Part shown: one piece after another, positions 40,760 through 49,473 of the stretch
Numbering within the stretch: position 1 is the stretch's first letter
Layout of the letters: each line of letters begins with the position of its first letter
Assembly: GCA_934271715.1 (NCBI GenBank)
Contig: CAKQRZ010000009.1
Coordinates: 25,419 to 89,418 of the forward strand
Length of the DNA: 64,000 nucleotides
Source: an uncultured Alphaproteobacteria bacterium
GTDB lineage: Bacteria > Pseudomonadota > Alphaproteobacteria > RF32 > CAG-239
Direction of reading: 5' to 3'
Position numbers and translations under genes: made by a program
The notes under the pieces: model-generated
The model's database searches: none
What the model was told of the DNA's origin: nothing
Seen by the model: only the letters and a program-made list of their open reading frames with translations

Positions 40760-42022
40760 TTAATTCAGGCTGCTTAAAGTAATAAAAGCCGCCGGATTAA
40801 CATTTGCCCCGCGAAACAGCACTTCATAGTGTAAATGGTTACCGGTGGCGCGGCCGGTGCGTCCAACCTCTCCCAGAGCCTGATTATAAGCCACTGTATC
40901 ACCGGTTTTAACATAAATTTTGCGCATGTGAGCATATTTTGTAACAAAACCATTTCCGTGGTCAACAACCACCAAATTGCCATATCCGTTTTTTTGATAA
41001 CCGGCCAAAGTCACGCGTCCTGCCGCAGGAGTAGAAATTCGGCTGCCGGCCGCGGCGCGCATATCCAGCCCTTTGTGATTAGCCAAATAGGCTTTAAAAG
41101 GGTCTTGGCGAGTGCCATAAGCTGAACTCAGCTGATATCGATATACAGGTTTGCCAAGAGGTACGCTTTTCATTGCTTGTTTATAATTTTCCAATGTGTC
41201 AATTTGCTTAAAAGTTATTGACATTTTCTCTAAAAGCTCGCGGTTTTCTATTTTCATGCCTTGTGCAGGTTCATAGGCACCGCCTTTACCTTCTTTTATA
41301 TTGGCAAGCGGATTATAATAGCGGTTTTTATCTTTTAGAGATTTATTTATTTGTGTAAGCGAAGTTTTTATTTGCTCTATTTCACGTCCGGAAAGCTTAT
41401 GAATTTTATCTAAAATAGCAATTTCCGCCGTTTCCAAACCTTTTACGGTTTCTTGAAGATTGGTTATTTTTCCGCCGAGTTCTTCAATTTTTTGCTTTAA
41501 TTGATTGTTTTCTGTCTGGACAATATCTTTTTGCAGCAATGCTTCTTTTTTAGTGACTTTTTCTTCTATTTTATCAGCGTCTATCCAGCTTTCTGAATCG
41601 GCTATTTGTTTAATTTTATCTTCTACCACCAGAGCTTTTTCTTTATAGTTTTTAATTTCTTGCAAACCGTTTCCGGCTTCATCAACAGAAGAAACAACAT
41701 TTTTTAAATTATTCTGCAGCGCAGTCACGTCAGAAATCAAATCCATATAGGCGTCTCTGGTTTTGCCTAATTCTTTTTCTTTATGATGAATAATGGAGGC
41801 TGAAACATGATAAAAATAGTAATTATAACCCGACCAAGCGAAAACAGCCGCAAAGAGCATCAGCATAAACACTTGCAAACGATGAGAAATATTAAAAACC
41901 TTAGCGCGGCCGTTGCTGCGGAAAATAATTTCTTTGTCAGCAAGAAAAGGTTTTTTTTCGGTATATAGAACCTTTTGTTTTTTAAATTTGAATTTATTTT
42001 TTTTCAAAAAATTATTCCTCAA
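40760..42022 (-). CDS. M23-family peptidoglycan endopeptidase with coiled coil
   Basis: 420 residues: a basic cytoplasmic N-terminus, one TM helix (about 55-75, VFMLMLFAAVFAWSGYNYYF), long periplasmic coiled coils (about 80-250), and a C-terminal LytM domain with HKGLDMRA, YAHMRKIYVKTGDTV and NHLHYEV (HxxxD and HxH zinc ligands intact). It should cut peptide cross-links in the wall; the coiled coils and the adjacent bactofilin point to a role in cell shape. The gene upstream is divergent. Confidence 0.92.
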   Translation of the reverse strand: MRNNFLKKNKFKFKKQKVLYTEKKPFLADKEIIFRSNGRAKVFNISHRLQVFMLMLFAAVFAWSGYNYYFYHVSASIIHHKEKELGKTRDAYMDLISDVTALQNNLKNVVSSVDEAGNGLQEIKNYKEKALVVEDKIKQIADSESWIDADKIEEKVTKKEALLQKDIVQTENNQLKQKIEELGGKITNLQETVKGLETAEIAILDKIHKLSGREIEQIKTSLTQINKSLKDKNRYYNPLANIKEGKGGAYEPAQGMKIENRELLEKMSITFKQIDTLENYKQAMKSVPLGKPVYRYQLSSAYGTRQDPFKAYLANHKGLDMRAAAGSRISTPAAGRVTLAGYQKNGYGNLVVVDHGNGFVTKYAHMRKIYVKTGDTVAYNQALGEVGRTGRATGNHLHYEVLFRGANVNPAAFITLSSLN

Positions 42023-42255
42023 AAAATCACATAGTTATAAATTCAGCGATTTATATATAGCAGAAAATTCAAAAAAATAAAGTATTTTTTCATACTTGAA
42101 GTTTTAATTGTGAATAACTCTCTAACTCATTAGCATATCAATACTTTTTCCATACTATTTTGTGAACATTTTTTTCATTTTATCGTTATAAATTTATAGA
42201 TTTTTTTACAAAATATTTTTATATATGAAACATCTTTATAAAGAAAGGTCTGAAA

Positions 42256-43410
42256 ATGAGAAAATATTTGATTTACGGAATTGCTTTGCTTGCCATTTTT
42301 GGCATTGGCTACAAAATGCTTAACCGCAGCGCCGGCGGTACTGTTTATAAAACACAAAAAATAGAAAACGGCGATATAATGGAAAGCATCACCGCTTCCG
42401 GCACCATCAATCCGCTTTCTACCGTTTCTGTCGGCTCTCAGGCTTCGGGACGTATTGCGGAGATTTATGTTGACTATAACTCGGTGGTTAAAAAAGGTCA
42501 GCTTCTGGCGCTTATCGACCAAGAAAACGCCAAAGCCACCGTACAGCAAAGAGAGGCGGCGTTGGAAATTGCCAAAGCGCAAGTGGCTGTAGAAGAAAAC
42601 AACATAAAATACTATAAAAAAGCCTTAAACCGTATTTCTAAACTAAACGCCTCCAAATATTCTACCGAAAAAGATTTGGAAGCCGCCGAGCGCGACTATG
42701 ATAATTCTGTTGCTCAGCTGGCTCTGGAACAGGCTCAGGTCAAACAGGCTCAAGCCTCGCTAAACTCTGCGCAAACCGAACTTTCATATACCGAAATCAA
42801 AGCGCCGGTTGACGGCATTGTTATTTCTAAATCGGTTGAAGTCGGGCAAACTGTGGCCGCAAGCTTTGAAACGCCGGAAATTTTTTCGGTGGCCGAAGAT
42901 TTGACTAAAATGCAAATTGAAGCATCGGTTGTGGAAGCTGATATCGCTAAAGTAAAAGAAGGGCAAAAAGTGCGCTTTACGGTCGATAGCTATGCCGATG
43001 ACTATTTTTATGGCACGGTTACTCAAGTCCGCAACGAGGCTACCACCACTTCAAACGTTGTAACCTACACGGTTGTAATCGGCATTGACAACTCCGATAT
43101 GAAACTAAAACCGGGGATGACCGCCAATGTAGAAATTATCACGGCTGAAGAAAAAGGCGTTATGCTGGTGCCAAACCAAGCTTTGCGTTTTTATATTGAT
43201 GACAGTGACAACGCAAAACGCTATAAAGACCGCGGCGTATGGATTATTAAAAACGGCAAGCCTGAGCGCGTGAGCGTTAAAATCGGCGTCAGCGATGATG
43301 ATAATACTCAAATTTTAGAAAGTGCATTAAAAATTGGTGATGAAGTTATTGTTTCTAAAGAACTTTCTGCCGCTGATACTCAAAAAATGAAGTTTAGGAT
43401 GCCTCGCTGA
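42256..43410 (+). CDS. macA: MacA-like periplasmic adaptor (HlyD family)
   Basis: 384 residues: N-terminal membrane anchor (YLIYGIALLAIFGIGYKML), biotinyl-lipoyl halves around SVGSQASGRIAEIYVDYNS and TEIKAPVDGIVISKSVEVGQ, a coiled-coil hairpin between them, and beta-barrel and membrane-proximal parts. It links an inner-membrane ABC transporter to an outer-membrane channel. AAAGG precedes the ATG. The stop overlaps the next start (TGATG). The symbol is by homology of the three-gene set; the exported substrate is unknown. Confidence 0.88.
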   Translation: MRKYLIYGIALLAIFGIGYKMLNRSAGGTVYKTQKIENGDIMESITASGTINPLSTVSVGSQASGRIAEIYVDYNSVVKKGQLLALIDQENAKATVQQREAALEIAKAQVAVEENNIKYYKKALNRISKLNASKYSTEKDLEAAERDYDNSVAQLALEQAQVKQAQASLNSAQTELSYTEIKAPVDGIVISKSVEVGQTVAASFETPEIFSVAEDLTKMQIEASVVEADIAKVKEGQKVRFTVDSYADDYFYGTVTQVRNEATTTSNVVTYTVVIGIDNSDMKLKPGMTANVEIITAEEKGVMLVPNQALRFYIDDSDNAKRYKDRGVWIIKNGKPERVSVKIGVSDDDNTQILESALKIGDEVIVSKELSAADTQKMKFRMPR

Positions 43411-44114
43411 TGAAACCTTTAATTCAACTCAAAAACATTCATAAAAGTTATCCTTTGGACGGCTTTGATTTGGAGATTCTCAAAGGTATAAATTTGGAAA
43501 TTGCGGCTGGAGAGTTTGTGGCTATTATGGGGCCTTCCGGTTCGGGAAAATCTACATTGATGAATATTCTCGGCTGTTTGGACACACCGACTTCCGGTGA
43601 ATATATTCTGGACGGAGAAAATATTGAACATCTGAGCGGCGACCAGCTTGCAGAAATCCGCAACCGCAAAATCGGCTTTGTTTTTCAGGGGTTTAACCTG
43701 CTTTCCCGTACTTCAGCCATAGAAAATGTCGAATTGCCGATGGTTTACGCCGGTGTCGCCGATGAAGAACGAACAGAAAGAGCTGAAAAAGCCTTGAACA
43801 GCGTGGGTTTGCACGAGCGTATGCACCACCAGCCGAACCAACTTTCCGGAGGTCAGCAGCAACGCGTGGCCATTGCCCGCGCCATTGTAAACGAAGCTCC
43901 GATTATTTTTGCCGACGAACCGACCGGAAACTTGGATACAAAAATGAGCGTGGAAATTATGGATTTGTTTACAAAACTAAATAAAGAACTGCGCCGCACC
44001 ATCATTTTGGTTACCCACGAAGAAGATATTGCTCTGTATGCCAATCGCATAATCAAAATCGTTGACGGAGAAATTCATTCGGACATAATAAATACGAAAA
44101 GAGTTCAGAAATGA
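43410..44114 (+). CDS. ABC transporter ATPase, MacB/LolD type
   Basis: 234 residues with Walker A GPSGSGKST, signature LSGGQQQRVAIARAI and Walker B IIFADEPTGNLD, plus the MacB/LolD-type Q-loop GFVFQGFNLLSRTSAIENVE. Works with the permease encoded next (overlap 4 bp) and the adaptor upstream. Here the ATPase and permease of MacB are separate proteins, a common split. Confidence 0.93.
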   Translation: MKPLIQLKNIHKSYPLDGFDLEILKGINLEIAAGEFVAIMGPSGSGKSTLMNILGCLDTPTSGEYILDGENIEHLSGDQLAEIRNRKIGFVFQGFNLLSRTSAIENVELPMVYAGVADEERTERAEKALNSVGLHERMHHQPNQLSGGQQQRVAIARAIVNEAPIIFADEPTGNLDTKMSVEIMDLFTKLNKELRRTIILVTHEEDIALYANRIIKIVDGEIHSDIINTKRVQK

Positions 44115-45340
44115 TTGAATTGAAAACTATTTTTAAAATTGCCATCCGCGCCATTCACGCTAATAAAATGCGTTCGGTTTTGACTAGCTTGGGTATAATT
44201 ATAGGTGTGGCGGCGGTTATTGTAATGCTTGCTATCGGCAATGGCGCGCAGCTCTCAATCCAAAAAGAAATGCGCAGTATGGGAACAAATCTGATTATGA
44301 TTCGTTCCGGCTCCTCAACTTCCGGAGGAGCGCGTATGGGACACGGCTCGCAGCCGACGCTCAAAAACGGCGATGCCGACGCCATTCAAAACAAAATAGC
44401 CGCTATCCGTTTGGCCGTGCCTGTGGTTAATGACAGCGGACAAATCGTTTATGGCAGCACCAACTGGGCGACCAATATTGTGGGAACAGACAACCGCTAT
44501 TTTGAAATAAAAGAATGGGAGTTGGCTTATGGGCGTGATTTTTCGGACGCTGATATTAAAAACGCAAACAAAGTCGCCATTCTCGGTCAAACTGTTGTTA
44601 AAGAGCTGTTTGGTGATATTGACCCTTTAGGCAAAACTATTCGTATTAAGGGATTGCCTTTTACGGTTATCGGCGCTTTGACTACACGCGGACAAAGCGG
44701 TCCGGGGCAAAACCAAGATGATATGGTTTATTTACCGCTCAGCACCGTGCAAAAAAAAGTTTCCGGAACAGAATTTCCCGATATGGTTAATATGCTTATG
44801 TTACAGGCTTATGATGCAGAAAGCACTTACACATCGCAAGATGAAATTACTACCCTGTTGCGTCAACGCCACCGTTTGGGATTAAATAAAGACGATGATT
44901 TTACCATTATGAACCTGACGCAATTTATGGAAATGATGCAAAATTCCACTAAAATTATGACTATTTTACTCGGCTCAATCGCTTCAATATCATTATTGGT
45001 AGGCGGTATCGGTATTATGAACATAATGCTTGTTTCGGTTACCGAACGCACGCGTGAAATAGGTATCCGTATGGCAATTGGCGCCAAACGCTGGGACATC
45101 CGTCTGCAATTTTTGATGGAAGCGTTGATTTTATCGCTGCTCGGAGGCTTAATCGGGGTTATATTTGGTATCGCCGGTGTTTATCTGCTGCCGAAACTGA
45201 CTTCTATTTCGGCGGAATTATCCACATTCTATGTGATTTTGCCATTTAGTTTTTCGGGCATTGTTGGCTTGCTGTTTGGTTTTTTCCCAGCCTATAAAGC
45301 CTCGCTTTTGAATCCGATAAACGCTTTGCGCTATGAATAA
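44111..45340 (+). CDS. ABC transporter permease, MacB/FtsX type
   Basis: 409 residues: one TM helix near the N-terminus (MRSVLTSLGIIIGVAAVIVM), a large periplasmic MacB core domain (about 50-280) and three C-terminal TM helices with SISLLVGGIGIMNIMLVSV, then RTREIGIRMAIGAKRWDI. This is the mechanotransmission type of permease. Together with the two upstream genes it makes a tripartite exporter for peptides, macrolide-like compounds or lipoproteins. The outer-membrane partner is not in the window. Confidence 0.93.
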   Translation: MIELKTIFKIAIRAIHANKMRSVLTSLGIIIGVAAVIVMLAIGNGAQLSIQKEMRSMGTNLIMIRSGSSTSGGARMGHGSQPTLKNGDADAIQNKIAAIRLAVPVVNDSGQIVYGSTNWATNIVGTDNRYFEIKEWELAYGRDFSDADIKNANKVAILGQTVVKELFGDIDPLGKTIRIKGLPFTVIGALTTRGQSGPGQNQDDMVYLPLSTVQKKVSGTEFPDMVNMLMLQAYDAESTYTSQDEITTLLRQRHRLGLNKDDDFTIMNLTQFMEMMQNSTKIMTILLGSIASISLLVGGIGIMNIMLVSVTERTREIGIRMAIGAKRWDIRLQFLMEALILSLLGGLIGVIFGIAGVYLLPKLTSISAELSTFYVILPFSFSGIVGLLFGFFPAYKASLLNPINALRYE

Positions 45341-45345
45341 AATAT

Positions 45346-45388
45346 AGCAGATATTCCTCATCGTTCTATGCGGAATATCTGCTTTTAA
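45346..45388. terminator. Terminator between exporter operon and pilin copy 7
   Basis: AGCAGATATTCC and GGAATATCTGCT form a perfect 12-bp stem, followed by TTTTAATTT. Confidence 0.85.
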
Positions 45389-45395
45389 TTTATAA

Positions 45396-46172
45396 TCAAT
45401 AAGTTATAACAATAGAACAAGTTCCGTTGCTGTCTCCGCAGGTATGGCAAGCTGCGTTTATTTCTGCCAGAGTTACGTTTTTTAGGCATTTTTTATCAGC
45501 ACCGCAATAATTATTTCCATACCATAACTGATTAAGAGTTTGCGCACCTCCACGCCATACATAGGAATAATCCACAAATTCGGAAAGCGGCTGTACAAAG
45601 TTTAGAAACAACTCACGGCAGAGCTGAACTCGCTGTTCAGCTAAAGAGTAAGAATCTTTAACCTCATATTCTTCCAGCAGATAAATTTCAAAAACTAAAT
45701 CTGAACCGCCCCGCCATATCTGTATTCGGTTATTAAGCCGGTCATGAACATTGCTGGCGTTATCATATGTCCAAGAAGTTGGAATAGCGTTTAGAGACTG
45801 CATTATATCGGCATAGCCGCTGCCGTTTGGAACTTTTCTAATATCATCCAAATGCTCAATGGCTCCAAACATAAAATGGGTATATTCACTAATCAGTTGA
45901 TTAACCTTCCACTTTTCCATCGCCTTAGAATATCCTGCAATTCCTCCGACTGTTAAAACGGCAATAATGGCTAGAACGCCCAGCATTTCAATCATTGACC
46001 GACCGGCTGAAACTGCGTATAGCGGCGCATCTAAAGCAGTTTTACGCTGTCTCAAAAAATTCATGTACCTCCAATGTACACTAGGATTTTTTTCGCAGCT
46101 AGAAACCACTTTATCTACACCGCTCTCCGCAGTTTTGAAGAATTTTGCGGCGCATTGACGCACGGCATCCAA
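45396..46172 (-). CDS. Type IV pilin-like protein, TC-tract class (copy 7)
   Basis: The family core (G|RSMIEMLGVLAIIAVLTVGG), a variable body and a C-terminus with KKCLKNVTLAEINAACHTC, ending CSIVITY. The coding frame is open far upstream of the TTG at 46172, through ISKQEINLTNIAFKTLDAVR back to ANPKHLIKGVFFAAQRVFAE at the TC tract; the ATG with ribosome-binding site is at 46327. This leader contains no MITE but a unique stretch (AAKFFKTAESGVDKVVSSCE). In the present tract length the ATG is out of frame. Confidence 0.74.
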   Translation of the reverse strand: MDAVRQCAAKFFKTAESGVDKVVSSCEKNPSVHWRYMNFLRQRKTALDAPLYAVSAGRSMIEMLGVLAIIAVLTVGGIAGYSKAMEKWKVNQLISEYTHFMFGAIEHLDDIRKVPNGSGYADIMQSLNAIPTSWTYDNASNVHDRLNNRIQIWRGGSDLVFEIYLLEEYEVKDSYSLAEQRVQLCRELFLNFVQPLSEFVDYSYVWRGGAQTLNQLWYGNNYCGADKKCLKNVTLAEINAACHTCGDSNGTCSIVITY

Positions 46173-46327
46173 AGTCTTAAATGCGATGTTGGTTAGGTTA
46201 ATTTCTTGTTTGCTGATTTTTTCAAAAAACTCTGCAAAAACACGCTGAGCGGCAAAAAATACGCCTTTAATCAGATGTTTAGGATTTGCAGAGAGAGAGA
46301 GAGACCTTTGCTTAGCTTATTTTTCAT
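46173..46327 (-). other. Pilin leader reading frame 7, start codon out of phase
   Basis: ATG at 46327 gives MKNKLSKGLSLSLQILNI and a stop. The pilin frame is open from 46292 to the gene without a stop. The differing tract length puts the ATG in the other wrong frame than in leaders 1 and 5. Confidence 0.68.
46290..46304 (-). repeat. TC dinucleotide tract (15 nt) in pilin leader 7
   Basis: Alternating AG on the plus strand, one unit shorter than the tracts at 7034 and 39135. The length difference between otherwise similar leaders shows that the tract changes over time. Confidence 0.85.
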
Positions 46328-46394
46328 CTTTCTTTCCTCTTAAATTAAGTTGTTTACTAGATTTATTCTATACCAGCCTTACTCCATAAGTCAA
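46325..46394 (-). promoter_or_regulatory. Promoter and ribosome-binding site of pilin leader 7
   Basis: TTGACT (46389-46394), 16-nt spacer, TATAGA (46367-46372) and AGAGGAAAGAAAG before the ATG at 46327. Confidence 0.78.
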
Positions 46395-46425
46395 CCGCAA
46401 AATCAAGGCATAGGAAAAGCCTGGA

Positions 46426-46603
46426 ATGTGTAAAAAAAACGACCGTTATTTTTACACACTCAAAACAAGCTGCTGAAATGTTGCAAAATTATGAAAAAAA
46501 TAACGCAAAATTATTATGTTATTGCATTTTGCAGCAAACCGTGATACATTACTAAAAACAGCCTAAAAACTGTCCCTTTTAAACGGTCGTTTTTTTTACA
46601 CAT
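46426..46603. repeat. Perfect 22-bp inverted repeats flanking a promoter segment
   Basis: 46426-46447 (ATGTGTAAAAAAAACGACCG and two more bases) is the exact reverse complement of 46582-46603. The 134 bp between hold the likely promoter of the Cys-rich protein gene. The left arm also forms a local hairpin GTGTAAAAA/TTTTTACAC. No recombinase gene is adjacent. Confidence 0.7.
46522..46550 (+). promoter_or_regulatory. Promoter of the Cys-rich repeat protein gene
   Basis: TTGCAT at 46522, 17-nt spacer, TACATT at 46545, pointing to the gene at 46619 and lying between the 22-bp inverted repeats. Confidence 0.55.
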
Positions 46604-46618
46604 AATAGGAGGAATAAG

Positions 46619-48313
46619 ATGTTGAAGAGTATGAATTTTTTAAGAGGAAAGAGCAGGGAAAGAGTAAGTGGAGGCGGCACTTCCGTTTGCAGCGTCATTC
46701 TTCGCCGGTACTCCCAGCTGGAAGTACCATGGCGGAGAATCCATAACGTCATTGCGCATGCAATGTCAGTATGCGTTGCCGTTGGCAACAAAGTCATGGG
46801 TACTCGTCTGCCACAGCCAGCAGGGTGTGGCGACAAGTATGACGTTTCTGGTTGGTGCTTGAAACGTGGGTTGAGAGCCTTTAGCACCTTTACTATTAAA
46901 GCAATGTCAATATTAGCATTTATTTGCTTATTTGCAACCGCGGCGGAGGCGAAGATTTGCTTTTTGCCGGACGGCAGCTGCGGCACCGCTAAAACAACCG
47001 GATTTAAGCAGAATCCCAACGGAAGCGGATGTATGTATAAATCGGAAGCCGAAGCCCGAAACGGTTTAGGCGCCTGTGAAACCACATATAAGCAAAACAT
47101 GTGCTATTATCGGCGCTGCAAGACCGAAGACAATAATATATTTGCAGACGAAGCAAGCTGTAAGAAGAAAGCCGAGGATAACAATCTAATCTGCGTAAGC
47201 TGCGGAGGTTGCTATAAAGTTACGCCGAAAACCTGCCCGAGCGGGTACACGGCAGGCTTAACCACCTGTGCGGAAAAAGCCGGATATACGGCAAGTTATT
47301 CAAGCAACGGCTATGCCGGATATAGTGTCTGCGGCAAGTGCAAATATACCATAAAACCGTGTGAAAGCGGCTATACGGTAGGTTTGGCAAGCTGTCCGGA
47401 AAAACAAGGTTATACTTCAGATTATTCCCGAAACGGAGTTTCAGGCGAACAGGTTTGCGGCAAGTGCGACTATACGGCAAAGAGCTGTGCCGGAGGTTAT
47501 ACAGCGGGTCTGACAAGCTGCAGCGAGCGCCAAGGCTACACGGCAAGTTTAGTCAGCAACGGCTATGCCGGGGAGTTGGCTTGCGGAAAATGCTGTTATA
47601 CGGCAAAAGGCTGCGCTAGCGGTTATACAGCAGGTCTGACAAGCTGCAGCGAACGGCGCGGATATAATGCAAGTTATGCCAGCAACGGATATTCCGGCGA
47701 GAAAATTTGCGGAAAATGCGACTACACGGCAAGAACTTGTCCATATGGATATTCTACAAAATATAGCAGCGTCAGAGTCTGCGGATATCCAGGAGGCTGG
47801 AACTATGCTACTAACGGATATTCTGGAGATGCTGTATGCGGAAAATGTACAGAGAAAACGTGTCCTAGCGGGTCTTGGGTGTCTAGTGGTTCTCCTGACT
47901 GCAGCAGTTATGGTAAGGATTATTGGTGGAAAAATACAGGCGCAAGTGGAAATATGGATTGCTATACATGTGAACAGAAACAATGTCCTAGCGGATCTGG
48001 TAAATATGAAAAGTATGGAACAGCAGGATGTGGGGATAAAAGTAATCTTGGATGGACTGCAAAAATAGTTGGAAGGGCAGGAGAAATGTATTGCACAATA
48101 TGCACACCCAAAGCTTGTCCTAGTGATTATCCTATAACTAATATTTCACAATGTCCTAAAAAGGTTAATGGGTCAGGAACATTTTCTCCGTATTTAGTAG
48201 CCAGTAAGTCTAATTTTCATGGCGAACAGCCATGTTACAGATGTGAATATAGGGCTTGTTCAGATGATAGGTATTTATGTCATCATGGGCTGCTTTGTTG
48301 TTTGAAAAAATAA
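46619..48313 (+). CDS. Secreted Cys-rich tandem-repeat protein
   Basis: AGGAGG directly upstream supports the ATG at 46619. Residues 1-23 are followed by the translated 152-bp MITE, then a hydrophobic signal segment (MSILAFICLFATAAEA, residues 95-110) and the mature part. That part holds at least four tandem repeats of about 42 residues of the form CxSGYTAGLTSCSERxGY...NGYxGExxCGKCxYTAK, then more divergent Cys-rich units up to the end (CHHGLLCCLKK). Cys are regularly spaced, so disulfides in the envelope or outside the cell are likely. A late start at the ATG at 46901 would skip the MITE. Function unknown; an adhesin or surface protein is a guess. Confidence 0.75.
   Translation: MLKSMNFLRGKSRERVSGGGTSVCSVILRRYSQLEVPWRRIHNVIAHAMSVCVAVGNKVMGTRLPQPAGCGDKYDVSGWCLKRGLRAFSTFTIKAMSILAFICLFATAAEAKICFLPDGSCGTAKTTGFKQNPNGSGCMYKSEAEARNGLGACETTYKQNMCYYRRCKTEDNNIFADEASCKKKAEDNNLICVSCGGCYKVTPKTCPSGYTAGLTTCAEKAGYTASYSSNGYAGYSVCGKCKYTIKPCESGYTVGLASCPEKQGYTSDYSRNGVSGEQVCGKCDYTAKSCAGGYTAGLTSCSERQGYTASLVSNGYAGELACGKCCYTAKGCASGYTAGLTSCSERRGYNASYASNGYSGEKICGKCDYTARTCPYGYSTKYSSVRVCGYPGGWNYATNGYSGDAVCGKCTEKTCPSGSWVSSGSPDCSSYGKDYWWKNTGASGNMDCYTCEQKQCPSGSGKYEKYGTAGCGDKSNLGWTAKIVGRAGEMYCTICTPKACPSDYPITNISQCPKKVNGSGTFSPYLVASKSNFHGEQPCYRCEYRACSDDRYLCHHGLLCCLKK
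46693..46844 (+). repeat. 152-bp multi-hairpin MITE-like element, copy B
   Basis: The same element as 6730-6881 in opposite window orientation but the same orientation and frame relative to the gene it sits in. It separates the start region from the signal peptide of the Cys-rich protein. Confidence 0.85.
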
Positions 48314-48370
48314 TCCTTATAAGGAGGTGATGGAAAATATAAAATAAATAAAAAATCCTAATTATATCTG

Positions 48371-48406
48371 CATTCTGCCGCACCCCAATGCGGCGGAGTG
48401 TTTTTT
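48371..48406 (+). terminator. Terminator of the Cys-rich protein gene
   Basis: CCGCA and TGCGG with a short loop inside a GC-rich stem, followed by T7. Confidence 0.7.
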
Positions 48407-48422
48407 TGGGCGAGATAATGCA

Positions 48423-48460
48423 TAAAAAAAGAACCGGTATCAAAATACCGATTCTTTTTT
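48423..48460. terminator. Terminator of the gene at 48466
   Basis: AAAGAA-CCGGTAT and ATACCG-ATTCTTT pair with a 4-nt loop; A and T runs on both sides. Confidence 0.75.
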
Positions 48461-48465
48461 TATTT

Positions 48466-49368
48466 TTACTTTTTAGTCTGTCTTCTGCTAGGCACTTTCT
48501 CCATAAAGTCCACCGGCATCTTATCGGTGATTTCTCCTTTAATTACCATTAAAATGCCGTTATCAGAAGCCACAAAATCAACTCCGTTAGGATATTTTGT
48601 GGCGAATACCGGTTCAGGCATTCCATTGTAGTTATAAATGAAATACTTGCCGTTTTTTTGCAGCGCAAAAAGATTAAGCTTGTCATCAACAATGAGAAAA
48701 TTATCTACATTCTCAAATGTAACCCAATGATTGTTGCAAAAGGCATCAAGTCGTTTTCCAGACATCTCAGCGCATAAAGCAAAAGGCTTTGTCGGACTGC
48801 AGATAATCAGGTTCTTGTTATCGCACAACAGCGACTTGTTGCTAAGCGAATACATGCGGTATTTGCCAGCTGTGCCGCAAACAACAAGACTGTTGCCCAA
48901 GAACAGGTTATCGGACTTGGCAATAGGATATGCCAACTTAATTTCTTCGGCGTTACTGTTGTATATACGCCAGTTCTCGTTGTCTGTAACAGCCACAAAA
49001 CTGGTGGAAACAGCATATTTTTCTGTCCCGACATCCAATTTTATCTGCTGTCCATCCCACAACAAGACGTCTTTGCTAAAAGAATTGTTTGTGCTGACAA
49101 TCAAATAGCTCTGCTTACCAAGAAGTTTGATGAGTTTAACCTCTGTTCCTGTGAAATTAGAAACTTTTTTGCCGTCAATAGAAAACAAGCCTTTTGAGGT
49201 AAATATCAAACCGGCTTTTTCTTCAATATGAACAGCCGAAACATCCACAATGTCTTCAAACTGGTGAAGCATCGTTACGCTCTCATGGTAAGAACCTCTA
49301 AACAAGCTAAACTTGCCATCTTTCTGCAAAAGCAAAAGACCGCTCTTTTGAAAAAGTTTATAATCCAT
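48466..49368 (-). CDS. WG-repeat-like protein, unknown
   Basis: 300 residues made of about seven short beta-rich units with patterns such as KDGKFSLFRGSY, SKGLFSIDGKKV, AGKYRMYSLSNK and NGKYFIYNYNG, resembling WG repeats or a small beta-propeller. No signal peptide or TM helix. Codon use (AAG, CTT, TTG rather than AAA, TTA) differs from neighbours and the start has no Shine-Dalgarno, features shared with the M16-like gene at 11059. Upstream, TTGACA with TATATA about 17 nt later could be its promoter. Probably acquired; function unknown. Confidence 0.6.
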   Translation of the reverse strand: MDYKLFQKSGLLLLQKDGKFSLFRGSYHESVTMLHQFEDIVDVSAVHIEEKAGLIFTSKGLFSIDGKKVSNFTGTEVKLIKLLGKQSYLIVSTNNSFSKDVLLWDGQQIKLDVGTEKYAVSTSFVAVTDNENWRIYNSNAEEIKLAYPIAKSDNLFLGNSLVVCGTAGKYRMYSLSNKSLLCDNKNLIICSPTKPFALCAEMSGKRLDAFCNNHWVTFENVDNFLIVDDKLNLFALQKNGKYFIYNYNGMPEPVFATKYPNGVDFVASDNGILMVIKGEITDKMPVDFMEKVPSRRQTKK

Positions 49369-49432
49369 ATGCTAAAAATTTAAATAATTATAAAGTAATA
49401 CATTATATATATATCTGTTGGACAATTTTGTC

Positions 49433-49468
49433 AACAAAAAAGACAGCTTACGCTGCCTTAAATTTTGT
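49433..49468. repeat. 36-bp direct repeat, left copy (terminator)
   Basis: AACAAAAAAGACAGCTTACG plus 16 more bases; 34/36 identical to 51474-51509. It contains the hairpin GACAGC-TTAC-GCTGCC and flanking A and T runs. The two copies bracket the RloB-RloA pair. Confidence 0.8.
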
Positions 49469-49473
49469 AGAAG

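Noticed and set aside
47220..47983. Minus-strand open frames within the Cys-rich repeat gene
   Set aside because: They arise from the repetitive sequence; codons and start signals only make sense on the plus strand.
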